From Geoalkalibacter sp. (GTDB taxonomy: Bacteria; Desulfobacterota; Desulfuromonadia; Desulfuromonadales; Geoalkalibacteraceae), in contig NZ_JAUVWH010000004.1 of assembly GCF_030604225.1 (NCBI RefSeq), positions 1-52,644 on the forward strand: a stretch of DNA of 52,644 bases, in the 5' to 3' direction. The notes below the pieces were generated by a model. That model was not told where the DNA came from. It worked only from the letters and a program-made list of their open reading frames with translations, and did not search any database. The position numbers and the translations under genes were made by a program. Below, one piece after another: positions 14,386-22,473 of this stretch; the first letter of the stretch is position 1; the number at the start of each line of letters is the position of its first letter.

Positions 14386-15309
14386 TCAATCGAGGGAGAT
14401 GCGCACCGGCATGCCGCTCTTCTTATCCAAGGCCAGCCGAATCGCATCGAAATCCACGCGCATGCCGTTGCCCAGGGCGGCTTTTTGCCGCAGGACTTCC
14501 GCCAGGGGATCGGCCACTACCCCGCGGTCATCGGGGTGAACCTCGAGATACAGATGCCCGGCTCGCAGACCGAGCTTGATGGGCTGATAGATGATCTCCA
14601 CCGGGGTGCCCACCTGCACCCGATAGAAAAGATCGCTGATATGCTCCGGGTAGAGCCGGATGCAGCCGCTGCTGACCTCGCGACCGACGCCGAAGGGCTT
14701 GTTGGTGCCGTGCAGACCGATGCGTTTGTCGTTGAGTCCCAGCCAGTACTCACCCAGCGGGTTGTTGGGACCGGGCGGCACCGAGGCAGGCAGGTAGGGC
14801 TTTTCGGCACGCACCGAGGGGGGCGGTGTCCAGGTCGGATCCTTGGCGCGGTTGGCGACCCGGAACTTGCCCAAGGGCGTTTCGCGTCCTTCACGGCCGA
14901 TGCCGATGGGGTAAAACCGCACCAGGGTGTCGGCCCCGTCGCGCCAGATGAAATAAAGGCGCTTTTCCGCGAGATTGATCACGATGCCGGGCTGGTTGGA
15001 AGGAATCACCGCGACATGCGGCAGAAGCAGTTGCGCGCCCGCGGGAGGCAGCCAGGGATCGACCTCCGGATTGGCCCGTACCAGGGCCTCATAGCCGATG
15101 CCGGCGCGCCATGAGAGTTCGATGAGATCCTCGCCCAGGCCGATGATATAGGTGCGCGCCGCGCCGACCACGGGCGCCGGTCCCTGGCCGGTGATCAGGG
15201 ATTCCTCGCGCGAGCGGGGCTGCCAGGCAAGAGCCGTGCAGGCCCAGGCCAGCAACAGCGCCGTGAGGATGGTTGTGCGAAACACAGGGTGGTTTTTCAG
15301 TGACAGCAT
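14386..15309 (-). CDS. L,D-transpeptidase (YkuD) with LysM-like N-terminal domain
   Basis: A 307-residue exported enzyme. Residues 1-28 are a signal peptide. Residues about 52-97 look like a LysM wall-binding module (YIIGLGEDLIELSWRAGIG..LRP-type ending AGAQLLLP). The YkuD domain follows with GREGRETPLGKF, His200 in LHGTN and SSGCIRLY (Cys216, Arg218), the complete catalytic set. Such enzymes make 3-3 crosslinks or attach lipoproteins to meso-diaminopimelate. Near gene for an Lpp/OprI-like lipoprotein supports the second role. It starts 15 bases after the antiporter stop, so both are probably co-transcribed leftward. Confidence 0.9.
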   Translation of the reverse strand: MLSLKNHPVFRTTILTALLLAWACTALAWQPRSREESLITGQGPAPVVGAARTYIIGLGEDLIELSWRAGIGYEALVRANPEVDPWLPPAGAQLLLPHVAVIPSNQPGIVINLAEKRLYFIWRDGADTLVRFYPIGIGREGRETPLGKFRVANRAKDPTWTPPPSVRAEKPYLPASVPPGPNNPLGEYWLGLNDKRIGLHGTNKPFGVGREVSSGCIRLYPEHISDLFYRVQVGTPVEIIYQPIKLGLRAGHLYLEVHPDDRGVVADPLAEVLRQKAALGNGMRVDFDAIRLALDKKSGMPVRISLD

Positions 15310-15324
15310 GGCTGACTCATTTGT

Positions 15325-17469
15325 TCAGGGTTGTTGACAACGCGCGGAGCGCAGGGATTCCAAACTTCCGACCACGACCAGGACATCCCCGGCGCGCAAC
15401 ATCTCGGCGGGAGAGGGCGAGGTGATCTTTTCCTGACCGCGGCGGATGCCGATGATGGTGATGCCGCACCGCCCGCGCAGATCCAACTCGGCAAGGCTGC
15501 GGCCGATCCAGGAGGAGTCGGGCTCCAGGGGAACCTCTTCGATGCGAAAGGCGCCGCCGCTTTGGGCGTCCAAGGGTTCGCGCTCTTCCAGCAGGCGCGC
15601 CGCCTGGTCCAGGCTTTCGCGGGAACCGAGCAAAACCAAACGATCCGCCGCCATGAGCAAAAAATCCGGCCCCGGGTCGAAATGGCTGCGTCCGGCGCGA
15701 TCCACCGCAATAATGCTTACCCCGGTGCGGGCGCGCAGGTCAAGATCGCGGATGTGCATGCCGACGGCCCGAGCGCCGGGACGCAGGCGCACTTCGCCCA
15801 GGGTGACCGGCCAGGGGATACCGGCGGAGATGGTGTCTGCGGAGGTGGTCAGATAATCGACGGCCTGCTCGGCGGCATCGACGAACGGCCAGAGAACCTT
15901 GTCGGCCCCGGCCTCGCGATACATCTGCGCTTCATCGGGGGTGTGGGCGGTGAGAACGACCTTGCCGGCGAACCCGTGAGCGCGCAGCGCCTTGAGCAGG
16001 GTCAGGTTGGCTTCGCGGCCGGGGGTGGCATTGACCACCCATTGGGTCGAATGCAGGGGGAGATGTTCGAGAATCTCCGGGTCCTCGGCATCCCCGTAGC
16101 GCACCGGCAGACCCTGCCGGCGGCATTCGGAAACGATTTGCGGGTCGAAGTCGACGCCCAGCACCTTTTTTTTCCGTGCGAGCAGATTGGCGGCAATGTT
16201 GCGTCCGTAGCGGCCCAGGCCAAAGAGAATGACGTCGGCATCCTCGCTGCGCTCGCTGCTGTCCTCGTCGTGTTCGCGATGGGGGATGCGCCGCTCGAAA
16301 ATGCCGAGAAACGGCGAGATGCGCTCGTAGAGCTGATGGCTGTAAATGATCATGTAGGTGGACAGACCGATGGTGATGAGCCCCACGAGGGTCACCAGGC
16401 CCATGGTTTCCTGGTCGATGTGCCCAAGGCTCAGGCCCAGCGCCGCCAGGATCAGGGAAAATTCGCTGATCTGCGCCACGGTGAGGCCGGCGAGAAAACC
16501 AGTGCGTTTGCGGTAGCCCATGAGGCCCATGATGATCATGACGATGATGGGGTTGCCGACGAGCACGAAGAGGGAAAAGATCAGGGCGGCGCCCAGTTGG
16601 GCGCCCAGCACCGAGAGGTCGAGCTGGGAGCCGAGGTTGATGAAAAAGAACAGCAGCAGAAAATCCCGCAGGCTCACCAGGCGCGAGCTGATCGCCTCGC
16701 GGTAGGGGGTCGTGGCGAGGGAGATGCCGGCGAGAAAGGCTCCGACCTCCTTGCTGAAACCGAGGACCTCGCCGCCGGTGGCGAGCAGCACCGCCCAGGC
16801 AATGGAAAACAGCAGCAGCAGTTCCTGGGAGCGGGCCACCTGGTCCATCAGCCGGGGGAGCACGAAGCGCATCAACAGGCCCACGGCGCCAAGCAGGACC
16901 ACGCCCTTGACGATGACCCCGAGGCTGGCCAGCAGCAGGCTGTCGGATTCGCCGCCGGCGCCGATGGCGGTGAGCAGGATCATGGCCAGCACCACGGCGA
17001 TGTCCTGCACGATGAGAAAGCCGATGGCGATGCGCCCGTGCAGCGAGTCGATCTCGCGCTTGTCCGAGAGCAGCTTGACGATGATGATGGTGCTCGAAAA
17101 GGTCAGGGCGACGGCCACGTACAGTGCGCCGATGGGGCTCATGCCCAAACCCAGGGCGATGAGAAAGCCGAACACCGAGGTGAACAGCACCTGGCCCAAG
17201 CCCGTGGCCAGGGCCACCGGGCCCATGGTGCGGATCAGGTGCAGGTCGAGCTTGAGGCCGACGACGAAGAGCAGGATGGCGATGCCCATTTCCGCCAGCA
17301 GGTGCAACTGTTCGTGGGAGGCAACCAGGTTGAGGCCTGAGGGGCCCACCAGAATGCCCACGGCGATGAAGGCGACGATGAGGGGTTGCTTGAGGCGTGT
17401 GGCGAGAAACCCGAGAGCTGCACTGATGCCGAGAATCAGCGCCATTTCGGTGAAGATATGTTCCGTCAT
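15325..17469 (-). CDS. Kef/CPA2-type cation:proton antiporter with TrkA domains
   Basis: A 714-residue inner-membrane antiporter. Residues 1-390 hold about twelve membrane helices of the Na+/H+ exchanger fold (LGFLATRLKQPLIVAFIAVGI, SSTIIIVKLLSD). A KTN/TrkA-N domain starts near 410 (LFGLGRYGRNIAANLL, GVDFDP), and two TrkA-C (RCK_C) units follow at about 555-630 and 641-710. The architecture fits K+ efflux systems gated by NAD(H) or another small ligand. The KTN loop GLGRYG fits nucleotide binding. I chose ATG 17469 (AAGGAAG upstream); a start at 17529 is open but adds a polar leader. Divergent from ndk. Confidence 0.88.
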   Translation of the reverse strand: MTEHIFTEMALILGISAALGFLATRLKQPLIVAFIAVGILVGPSGLNLVASHEQLHLLAEMGIAILLFVVGLKLDLHLIRTMGPVALATGLGQVLFTSVFGFLIALGLGMSPIGALYVAVALTFSSTIIIVKLLSDKREIDSLHGRIAIGFLIVQDIAVVLAMILLTAIGAGGESDSLLLASLGVIVKGVVLLGAVGLLMRFVLPRLMDQVARSQELLLLFSIAWAVLLATGGEVLGFSKEVGAFLAGISLATTPYREAISSRLVSLRDFLLLFFFINLGSQLDLSVLGAQLGAALIFSLFVLVGNPIIVMIIMGLMGYRKRTGFLAGLTVAQISEFSLILAALGLSLGHIDQETMGLVTLVGLITIGLSTYMIIYSHQLYERISPFLGIFERRIPHREHDEDSSERSEDADVILFGLGRYGRNIAANLLARKKKVLGVDFDPQIVSECRRQGLPVRYGDAEDPEILEHLPLHSTQWVVNATPGREANLTLLKALRAHGFAGKVVLTAHTPDEAQMYREAGADKVLWPFVDAAEQAVDYLTTSADTISAGIPWPVTLGEVRLRPGARAVGMHIRDLDLRARTGVSIIAVDRAGRSHFDPGPDFLLMAADRLVLLGSRESLDQAARLLEEREPLDAQSGGAFRIEEVPLEPDSSWIGRSLAELDLRGRCGITIIGIRRGQEKITSPSPAEMLRAGDVLVVVGSLESLRSARCQQP

Positions 17470-17541
17470 GTTGAGGTTGGCTTCCTTGGCCGTTGCCGCG
17501 TGAGAACCGACGGAAGAAGCGCGGTTCAACGGGGATAAATC

Positions 17542-17569
17542 TTGACAGCGCCCGCGGGCGATGTTAAAA
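17542..17569 (+). promoter_or_regulatory. Promoter of ndk
   Basis: TTGACA (17542-17547), 16 bases, TTAAAA (17564-17569). A TATAGT at 17594-17599 could serve as a second, nearer -10 but lacks a -35. Confidence 0.55.
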
Positions 17570-17637
17570 ACGCGTCGAATTTTTTGAATCCTCTATAGTA
17601 CTGACTCTGTCGTCAAATTCAAGGAGTATACGACATC

Positions 17638-18054
17638 ATGGAAAGAACTTTCGCCATCATCAAGCCCGATGCCTTCGCCGCCGGCCACGCCGGCAAGATT
17701 CTGGCCCGCATCCATGCCGAAGGCTTCAAGGTCGTCGGCCTGAAAAAGCTCTACATGAGCAAGGTCGAAGCCGAGGGCTTCTACTACGTGCACAAGGAGC
17801 GCCCCTTTTTCGGTGAACTGACCGATTTCATGAGCAGCGGCCCCTGCGTGGTCATGGTGCTGGAGGCTCCCGGCGCCATCAAGAAGTGGCGCGACCTGAT
17901 GGGCGCCACCGATCCCGCCAAGGCCGATGCGGGCACGCTGCGCAAGGAATTCGGCACCTCCATCGGCGAAAATGCCACTCACGGTTCCGATGCGCCGGAG
18001 ACGGCCGCCTTCGAGATCCCCTACTTTTTCTCCGGCCTTGAGCTTCTGGGCTGA
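17638..18054 (+). CDS. ndk: Nucleoside diphosphate kinase
   Basis: A 138-residue enzyme that transfers the gamma phosphate of ATP to nucleoside diphosphates through a phosphohistidine. The catalytic His115 is in [19 protein letters not shown] at the N terminus and [12 protein letters not shown] in the middle are the other family signatures. Length is standard. AAGGAG precedes the ATG. It has its own promoter and a strong terminator (18093-18129), so it is probably a single-gene unit in front of rlmN. Confidence 0.97.
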   Translation: MERTFAIIKPDAFAAGHAGKILARIHAEGFKVVGLKKLYMSKVEAEGFYYVHKERPFFGELTDFMSSGPCVVMVLEAPGAIKKWRDLMGATDPAKADAGTLRKEFGTSIGENATHGSDAPETAAFEIPYFFSGLELLG

Positions 18055-18092
18055 TTTGTCAAGCTTTTCCAAAAGTTAAACCTTGTGAAGCC

Positions 18093-18129
18093 ATAGCCCT
18101 TTGGGTACAATCCCGAAGGGCTATTTTTC
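18093..18129 (+). terminator. Terminator after ndk
   Basis: ATAGCCCTTTGGG pairs with TCCCGAAGGGCTAT (one G-T pair) and is followed by TTTTTCT. It ends 16 bases before the rlmN start. Confidence 0.85.
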
Positions 18130-18144
18130 TGGGTGCCCTTTGCG

Positions 18145-19200
18145 ATGTCCGAGACCACCTTGTCGTCCGAGCCAAAAGTCGATCTGAAAAACCTCGATCT
18201 TGACGCCCTCACCGCCTTTCTCGCCGGCTTGGGCAAGGAGCGCTTTCGCGCCCGCCAGATCTTTCGCTGGATGTATCGCCAGGGGGTAAGCGATTTTGCC
18301 CGGATGACGGATCTCTCCAAGGAGTTCCGCGCGCAGTTGGCAACGCGGGCCTATGTTTCGCAACTGGCGCCCGAGGCGGTGGAGACCAGTCGCGACGGTA
18401 CCCGCAAGTATCTGCTGCGCCTGGCTGACGGACAAACCGTGGAAAGCGTGCGCATCCCCATGGATGAGGGGCGCAGTACCCTGTGCATCTCCACTCAGGT
18501 GGGTTGCGCCATGCAGTGTGAATTCTGCCTGACCGGCACCTTCGGGCTGATGCGCAATCTCACCCCGGGGGAAATCGTCAACCAGGTCTGCGCCGCCCTG
18601 GTCGACGGCCCGGTGAACAACATCGTGCTCATGGGCATGGGCGAGCCCCTGCACAACCTGGACAACGTGGTGACGGCTCTGCGCATTTTTCAGGCCGAGG
18701 ACGGCTTGAACTACGGTCCGCGCAAGGTCACTCTGTCCACCTGCGGACTGGTGCCGGAAATGGCGGAGCTCGGACGGCGCGTCCGGGTTAATCTGGCGGT
18801 GTCGCTCAATGCCACCAGCGACGAGGTGCGTGACCGGCTCATGCCCATCAATCGCCGCTATCCCCTGGCGCAGCTGATGGCGGCCTGTCGCGCCTTTCCC
18901 TTGCAGCCGCGTCAGCGCATCACCTTTGAGTACATCGTCATTCGCGACGTCAACGATTCGCCGGCCGACGCCAAGCGGCTGGTCAAGCTGCTGCACGGCA
19001 TCAAGGCCAAGGTCAACCTGATTCCCTTCAACGAGCATGAGGGATCGTCCTGGCGGGCGCCGACGGCCGAGGCCATGGAAGCCTTCCAGACCTATCTGCT
19101 GAGCCGCGACATCGTCGCCATCCGCCGCGCCAGCAAGGGGGCCGACATTTCGGCGGCCTGCGGTCAGCTCAAGGGACGGCTGGAGAAAGATTCGCGCTAA
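18145..19200 (+). CDS. rlmN: Dual-specificity RNA methyltransferase RlmN
   Basis: A 351-residue radical-SAM enzyme that methylates C2 of adenine 2503 in 23S rRNA and A37 in some tRNAs. The iron-sulfur cluster cysteines are 121, 125 and 128 (CAMQCEFC); Cys114 in [10 protein letters not shown] and Cys339 in SAACGQL correspond to the methyl-carrying and catalytic cysteines. [21 protein letters not shown] and NLAVSLNA are typical. The start ATG 18145 lacks a strong ribosome binding site; GTG 18133 is an alternative 12 bases upstream, close to the ndk terminator. Probably first gene of the rlmN-mtnP unit (25-base gap). Confidence 0.95.
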   Translation: MSETTLSSEPKVDLKNLDLDALTAFLAGLGKERFRARQIFRWMYRQGVSDFARMTDLSKEFRAQLATRAYVSQLAPEAVETSRDGTRKYLLRLADGQTVESVRIPMDEGRSTLCISTQVGCAMQCEFCLTGTFGLMRNLTPGEIVNQVCAALVDGPVNNIVLMGMGEPLHNLDNVVTALRIFQAEDGLNYGPRKVTLSTCGLVPEMAELGRRVRVNLAVSLNATSDEVRDRLMPINRRYPLAQLMAACRAFPLQPRQRITFEYIVIRDVNDSPADAKRLVKLLHGIKAKVNLIPFNEHEGSSWRAPTAEAMEAFQTYLLSRDIVAIRRASKGADISAACGQLKGRLEKDSR

Positions 19201-19225
19201 CTTTTCCCGGGAGGATTTTCAGTTC

Positions 19226-20095
19226 ATGACTCAACCTGTGATCGGTGTCATCGGCGGCAGCGGCCTCTATCAGATGGAGGATCTGACGGACGTGCGCGAG
19301 ATACGGATCGACACGCCTTTCGGCGCGCCTTCCGATGCCTACATCACCGGCCTGCTCGGCGGGGTGAAGATGGTGTTTCTGCCACGCCACGGGCGCGGCC
19401 ATCGCTTTTTGCCCTCCGAGGTCAACTATCGCGCCAATATCTACGGCATGAAAACCCTGGGCGTGGAGCGCATCATCTCCGTGTCGGCTGTGGGCAGCAT
19501 GAAGGAAGAGATCGTGCCCGGGCACATCGTCATCCCCGATCAGTTCTTCGATCGCACCCAGGGTAAGCGCGCCTCGACCTTTTTCGGCAACGGCGTGGTC
19601 GGCCACGTGCAGTTCGCCGATCCGGTGTGCGGCGATCTGGCCCAGGTCCTTTTTTCCGCGGCGGCCGAGGTGGGTGCCGTGGTTCATCGCGGCGGCACCT
19701 ATCTGTGCATCGAGGGCCCCAATTTCTCGACCCGCGCCGAATCCAACATTTATCGCGGCTGGGGGGTGGACATCATCGGCATGACCAACATTCCCGAGGC
19801 GCGCCTGGCGCGGGAAGCGGAAATCTGCTACGCCACCGTCGCGCTGGCCACCGATTACGACTGCTGGCACCATGAGCACGAGGATGTTTCGGTGGAGGCG
19901 GTCGTCGCCATCATCCAGAAAAACGTCGCCACGGCGCGCGGCATCTTGCGCGCGGCGGCACGGCGCTTCGACGACGCACGCACCTGTGGTTGCGGCAGCG
20001 CCCTGCAGTTCGCCATCATGACGGACAAGACCTTGATTCCCGAGCAGACCCGCAAGGATTTGGCGCCGATTCTCGGGAAGTATCTCGACGTCTGA
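19226..20095 (+). CDS. mtnP: S-methyl-5'-thioadenosine phosphorylase
   Basis: A 289-residue phosphorylase that splits methylthioadenosine into adenine and methylthioribose 1-phosphate, clearing the by-product of polyamine synthesis. Phosphate-binding GGSGLY (10-15) and PRHGRGH, the EGPNFSTRAE motif, GMTNIPEA and ATDYDCW, whose aspartates select 6-amino purines, are all close to the human and archaeal enzymes. A C-terminal cysteine-containing tail (CGCGSALQFAI) is of the microbial type. GGGAGG lies upstream of the ATG. Cytoplasmic. A PfkB kinase follows after an unusual run of palindromes. Confidence 0.93.
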   Translation: MTQPVIGVIGGSGLYQMEDLTDVREIRIDTPFGAPSDAYITGLLGGVKMVFLPRHGRGHRFLPSEVNYRANIYGMKTLGVERIISVSAVGSMKEEIVPGHIVIPDQFFDRTQGKRASTFFGNGVVGHVQFADPVCGDLAQVLFSAAAEVGAVVHRGGTYLCIEGPNFSTRAESNIYRGWGVDIIGMTNIPEARLAREAEICYATVALATDYDCWHHEHEDVSVEAVVAIIQKNVATARGILRAAARRFDDARTCGCGSALQFAIMTDKTLIPEQTRKDLAPILGKYLDV

Positions 20096-20106
20096 TGGCT
20101 TGAAAG

Positions 20107-20171
20107 GGGCGAAGCAGGTTTTCGCCCGGGGCGGAGTTCTAGCACCGCCCCGGGCGCACGTCGGTGCGCCC
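20107..20171. repeat. Chain of three overlapping perfect palindromes (REP-like)
   Basis: Hairpin 1: GGGCGAA / TTCGCCC (20107-20113, 20121-20127). Hairpin 2: 12-base arms CGCCCGGGGCGG / CCGCCCCGGGCG (20123-20134, 20145-20156). Hairpin 3: GGGCGCAC / GTGCGCCC with GTCG loop (20152-20159, 20164-20171). Neighbouring hairpins share bases, so not all can form at once. There is no T-run. The GTGCGCCCCTAC ending is like REP-type intergenic repeats seen in many genomes. Confidence 0.7.
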
Positions 20172-20200
20172 CTACATTAAACTCTTTCAGGAATTTAACC

Positions 20201-21118
20201 ATGAGCATACTGGTGGTCGGTTCGGTGGCTTTTGATTCGGTGGAGACTCCTTTCGGCAAGGTGGATGAGGTGCTGGGCGGCTCGGCGACCTATTTTTCCA
20301 CCTCGGCCAGTTTTTTTACCGACGTCAATCTGGTGGCGGTGGTGGGCGAGGATTTCCCGGCTGAGCATGTGCGGTTCCTGGAAGGACGCAACATCAATCT
20401 GGCCGGTCTGCGGACAGCTCCCGGCGCCACCTTTCGCTGGAAAGGGCGCTATGAGTACGATCTCAACGAAGCGCACACCCTCGAAACTCGCCTCAATGTC
20501 TTCGAATCCTTCCGCCCTCAATTGCCGGCCGGCTTTGAAGAGGCCCGCTACGTGTTTCTCGCCAACATCGATCCGGAATTGCAACTGGAAGTCTTGCAGC
20601 AGGTGAAAAAGCCCAAGCTGGTTGCCTGCGATACCATGAATTTCTGGATCGGAGGCAAGCGTGAAGCACTGAAAAAGACCCTGGCGCATGTCGATCTGTT
20701 GATCATCAACGATGCCGAAACGCGCCAATTGGCCGAGGAGCCCAATCTGGTCAAGGCCGCCCGCATCATTCGCGATTTGGGACCGCGCACCCTGGTGGTC
20801 AAGCGCGGCGAGTACGGGGTGATCATGTTCCGCGACGATTCGGTTTTCGCCGCGCCGGCCTATCCCCTGGAAGCGGTCTTCGACCCGACGGGGGCCGGTG
20901 ATACCTTCGCCGGCGGCTTCATGGGCTACCTTGCCGCGACGGACGATCTTTCCGAGGCCAATTTGCGTCAAGCCATCGTTTTCGGCAGCGTGATGGCGTC
21001 CTTTACCGTCGAGCAGTTTAGTCTCGATCGGCTCAAGACGCTGGAGAACGAGGAGATCCGCACTCGTTTTCGCCGCTTCAAGCACTTGACGCATTTCGAG
21101 GATCTCCGCGAGGCTTAG
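20201..21118 (+). CDS. PfkB/ribokinase-family sugar or nucleoside kinase
   Basis: A 305-residue cytoplasmic kinase. N-terminal GGSATYFSTSASF corresponds to the GG switch, and DPTGAGDTFAGGFMGYLA near residue 228 is the anion-hole motif with catalytic Asp. Between them ACDTMNFWI and IINDAETRQLAEE are typical of the adenosine/ribokinase clan. The substrate is not evident. Its place after MTA phosphorylase suggests ribose or nucleoside salvage, but that is only an inference from context. No strong ribosome binding site is visible; the start is set by homology to MSILVVGSVAFD-type N termini. Confidence 0.85.
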   Translation: MSILVVGSVAFDSVETPFGKVDEVLGGSATYFSTSASFFTDVNLVAVVGEDFPAEHVRFLEGRNINLAGLRTAPGATFRWKGRYEYDLNEAHTLETRLNVFESFRPQLPAGFEEARYVFLANIDPELQLEVLQQVKKPKLVACDTMNFWIGGKREALKKTLAHVDLLIINDAETRQLAEEPNLVKAARIIRDLGPRTLVVKRGEYGVIMFRDDSVFAAPAYPLEAVFDPTGAGDTFAGGFMGYLAATDDLSEANLRQAIVFGSVMASFTVEQFSLDRLKTLENEEIRTRFRRFKHLTHFEDLREA

Positions 21119-21127
21119 CCGACGACC

Positions 21128-21670
21128 ATGTTTGCTCTCGAGCCAGAACGATTCTGCCTTGATGTTGCCGCCGGGCAGGTCGTGCGTCTGCTGCGCTCGA
21201 GCAATCCGGTGCAAGTGGCGCTCAGCGGCTTTCCCGGCCAGCGTGCCGGTGCTTTTGTATGCATTGTCCGCGCCGCCGTCGGGTTGGACGTTTTTGTCGC
21301 CCTGGAGTTGTACGATTCGCGGCGCCTGGTCTTTTATCGCGGTGAGGCGCAGGGGCGGCCGGCCCAGGACGCCGGCGCGCTGGTTGACGAGGGGTTGGCT
21401 TTTGTCGAGGCCATGGGATTTCTCATGGTCGACCTGGAGATGGAGGGCCTTGCGCCTGAGCAGCGTGAGCGGTTCTGGGCGCTGCTGCCCCTGTCGACGG
21501 GGCGGATTGTCGGCTCGGGCGCGATCCTTCCGGGGGATGCCCTCGCTTCGGCCGTCGCCGTGGCGGGCGTTTCCGGGGCGCGATCGCAGGCTGTGCCCTT
21601 GCGGGAAGATATAGAGGCGCGCCGCCGCCAGCTCTTGGATAATCTCGGCCGGATTCTGGCGGCTTTTTAG
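21128..21670 (+). CDS. Uncharacterised protein
   Basis: A 180-residue protein that I do not recognise. It has alternating hydrophobic and polar residues that suggest a mixed alpha/beta fold (VFVALELYDSRRLVFYRGEA, GFLMVDLEMEGL), a Ser/Gly-rich middle (STGRIVGSGAIL) and a charged C-terminal helix (EDIEARRRQLLDNLGRIL). No signal peptide or membrane helix is visible. It sits 9 bases after the PfkB gene and 11 before a TPR lipoprotein gene, so it is in the same operon, and reading frame and composition match its neighbours. Confidence 0.7.
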   Translation: MFALEPERFCLDVAAGQVVRLLRSSNPVQVALSGFPGQRAGAFVCIVRAAVGLDVFVALELYDSRRLVFYRGEAQGRPAQDAGALVDEGLAFVEAMGFLMVDLEMEGLAPEQRERFWALLPLSTGRIVGSGAILPGDALASAVAVAGVSGARSQAVPLREDIEARRRQLLDNLGRILAAF

Positions 21671-21681
21671 GAGGTCTGGGT

Positions 21682-22431
21682 GTGCGCAAGCTGACCATCG
21701 TGGTTTCTATTCTGGTTCTGGTTCTGTCCGTGGCGGCCTGTGCCCCGCGCCAGGACGCGGTCAAGCAGGCTGAAGTCCATTACACCCTGGGCGTTGCCTA
21801 TATGCGCGAGCCCAATCTTCCCGGTGCCTTGCGCGAGTTCCTCAAGGCGGCGGATCTCGATCCGCGCAATGCGCAGATTCAACAGGTCTTGGGACAGACC
21901 TATCACCTTATGAAAGCCTATCCCGAGGCCGAGCGCCATTATCTCGAAGCCACACGCCTCGCTCCGCGCGAATCCAGTTATCAAAATAACTTGGGCGCGC
22001 TTTATCTCGACATGCAACGCTGGGACGAGGCCATCGTCCACTTTCGCCGGGCCGCCCAGGATCTGCTGTTCGACCAACCCGCCGTGGCGTTGACGGGAAT
22101 CGGTATGGCGCATTTTCAAAAAGGCAGCTATATCGATGCCGTGGCCGCCTACCAGGAAGCCATCCAGAAAAACCGCCGCTACGCCCCCGCCCGGGTCTAC
22201 CTCGGCGAAGCCTATAATGCCTTGAATAAACCCGACCTGGCCTTGCAGGAATTTTTGGAGGCCGCACGCGTCGACCCGAGCTATCCCCAGGCGCATTACC
22301 AGCTCGGGTTGGCCTACATGAAACAGAACGACCGGGACAAGGCGGCCGCGGCGTTTCGCCAGGTGGTGACGCTTAGCCCTGAATCGGAGACGGGGCGCCT
22401 AGCCGAGAGTTATCTGCGCCTGCTTCAATAA
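21682..22431 (+). CDS. TPR lipoprotein, PilF/PilW-like
   Basis: A 249-residue lipoprotein: the signal peptide ends at AACAP (Cys20), followed by about six TPR units (YTLGVAYMREPNLPGALREF, NNLGALYLDMQRWDEAI, VYLGEAYNALNKPDLAL, YQLGLAYMKQNDRDKAA). PilF/PilW-type pilotins have this size and layout and help secretins of type IV pili assemble; whether this copy serves pili or another envelope machine is unknown. GTG start at 21682 with AGGAGG upstream. The RodZ-like gene follows after 42 bases; PilF-RodZ neighbours are known in other proteobacteria, which supports the identification. Confidence 0.8.
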   Translation: MRKLTIVVSILVLVLSVAACAPRQDAVKQAEVHYTLGVAYMREPNLPGALREFLKAADLDPRNAQIQQVLGQTYHLMKAYPEAERHYLEATRLAPRESSYQNNLGALYLDMQRWDEAIVHFRRAAQDLLFDQPAVALTGIGMAHFQKGSYIDAVAAYQEAIQKNRRYAPARVYLGEAYNALNKPDLALQEFLEAARVDPSYPQAHYQLGLAYMKQNDRDKAAAAFRQVVTLSPESETGRLAESYLRLLQ

Positions 22432-22473
22432 AATCGAGATGAGAGCGGGGCTGTCCCCGGTTGCGAAAGAACT

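Noticed and set aside
15331-17340. A 669-codon open frame on the plus strand opposite the antiporter gene
   Set aside because: Low-complexity, His/Gln/Gly-rich translation without domains; the minus-strand antiporter is clear.
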